This document shows, one piece after another, positions 34,661 to 34,703 of a stretch of DNA of 34,703 nucleotides (positions are counted from its first letter, which is position 1; each line of letters begins with the position of its first letter). The translations under genes were made by a program, and so were the position numbers. Origin of the DNA: Tannerella sp. (GTDB lineage Bacteria; Bacteroidota; Bacteroidia; Bacteroidales; Tannerellaceae); assembly GCA_031276175.1 (NCBI GenBank), contig JAISNP010000129.1:1-34703 (forward strand), written 5' to 3'. Below the pieces are notes generated by a model. The model searched no databases. It was given only the letters and a program-made list of their open reading frames with translations, and was not told the origin of the DNA.

Positions 34661-34703
34661 TAAGCCGTAATGTCGACATCACCCCCTTTTCCGCGCGTCC
34701 TGA

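Noticed and set aside
1-34703. tRNA, rRNA or known riboswitch
   Set aside because: I found no cloverleaf with a TTCGA-type loop and no recognisable riboswitch in any gap by eye. A covariance-model search could still reveal a small RNA.

Overview
The window looks like chromosomal DNA from a member of the Bacteroidales (Bacteroidota). It has a SusC/SusD outer-membrane pair, a TlpA-type lipoprotein, a TamB-like giant and an orphan MacB/FtsX-type permease. Many genes are preceded by the Bacteroidetes -7 box TAnnTTTG, often with TTTG or ATTG about 17-22 bases upstream, and Shine-Dalgarno sequences are absent. I cannot name the genus; Tannerellaceae- or Porphyromonadaceae-like is a guess.

Layout. 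1-4.5 kb: a TlpA-family thioredoxin lipoprotein (+) converges on a secreted sugar-phosphate-isomerase-like protein and a membrane-anchored coiled-coil protein (-), followed by a Gfo/Idh/MocA oxidoreductase (+). 4.5-6.4 kb: a secreted fusion of an endonuclease/exonuclease/phosphatase domain with a purple-acid-phosphatase-like metallophosphoesterase (-). 6.5-12.2 kb: a susC-susD operon (-) with no glycoside hydrolase or dedicated regulator beside it, bracketed by two almost identical 131-bp arrays of palindromes. 12.2-14.6 kb: a MacB/FtsX-like permease that appears broken by an in-frame TAG and has no normal start codon. 14.6-20.7 kb: MerR regulator and M23 peptidase (-) diverge from alaS-aroB-araC (+); the two promoters are interleaved in about 35 bp. 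20.7-24.6 kb: a membrane-anchored ferredoxin, a 42-bp repeat array, then ahpF and an aldehyde dehydrogenase (+). 24.6-25.3 kb: intergenic DNA with two very large hairpins. 25.3-34.5 kb: an orphan PstS-like binding protein (+), cinA (-), a TamB-like protein (+), and a fumarase/CBM9-like gene pair with an ATGA overlap (-).

Functionally, most of the window is housekeeping (alaS, aroB, class I fumarase, CinA, TamB) mixed with envelope and nutrient acquisition (SusCD, secreted phosphatase fusion, PstS-like protein, M23 peptidase) and redox or aldehyde stress (TlpA, ferredoxin, AhpF, ALDH).

I do not see a clear new defence or biosynthetic system. The most unusual signal is intergenic: at least five gaps carry short-period arrays (21, 21, 23 and 42 bp) or long inverted repeats, each built from its own palindromic word. 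Some of these are copied elsewhere in the window.
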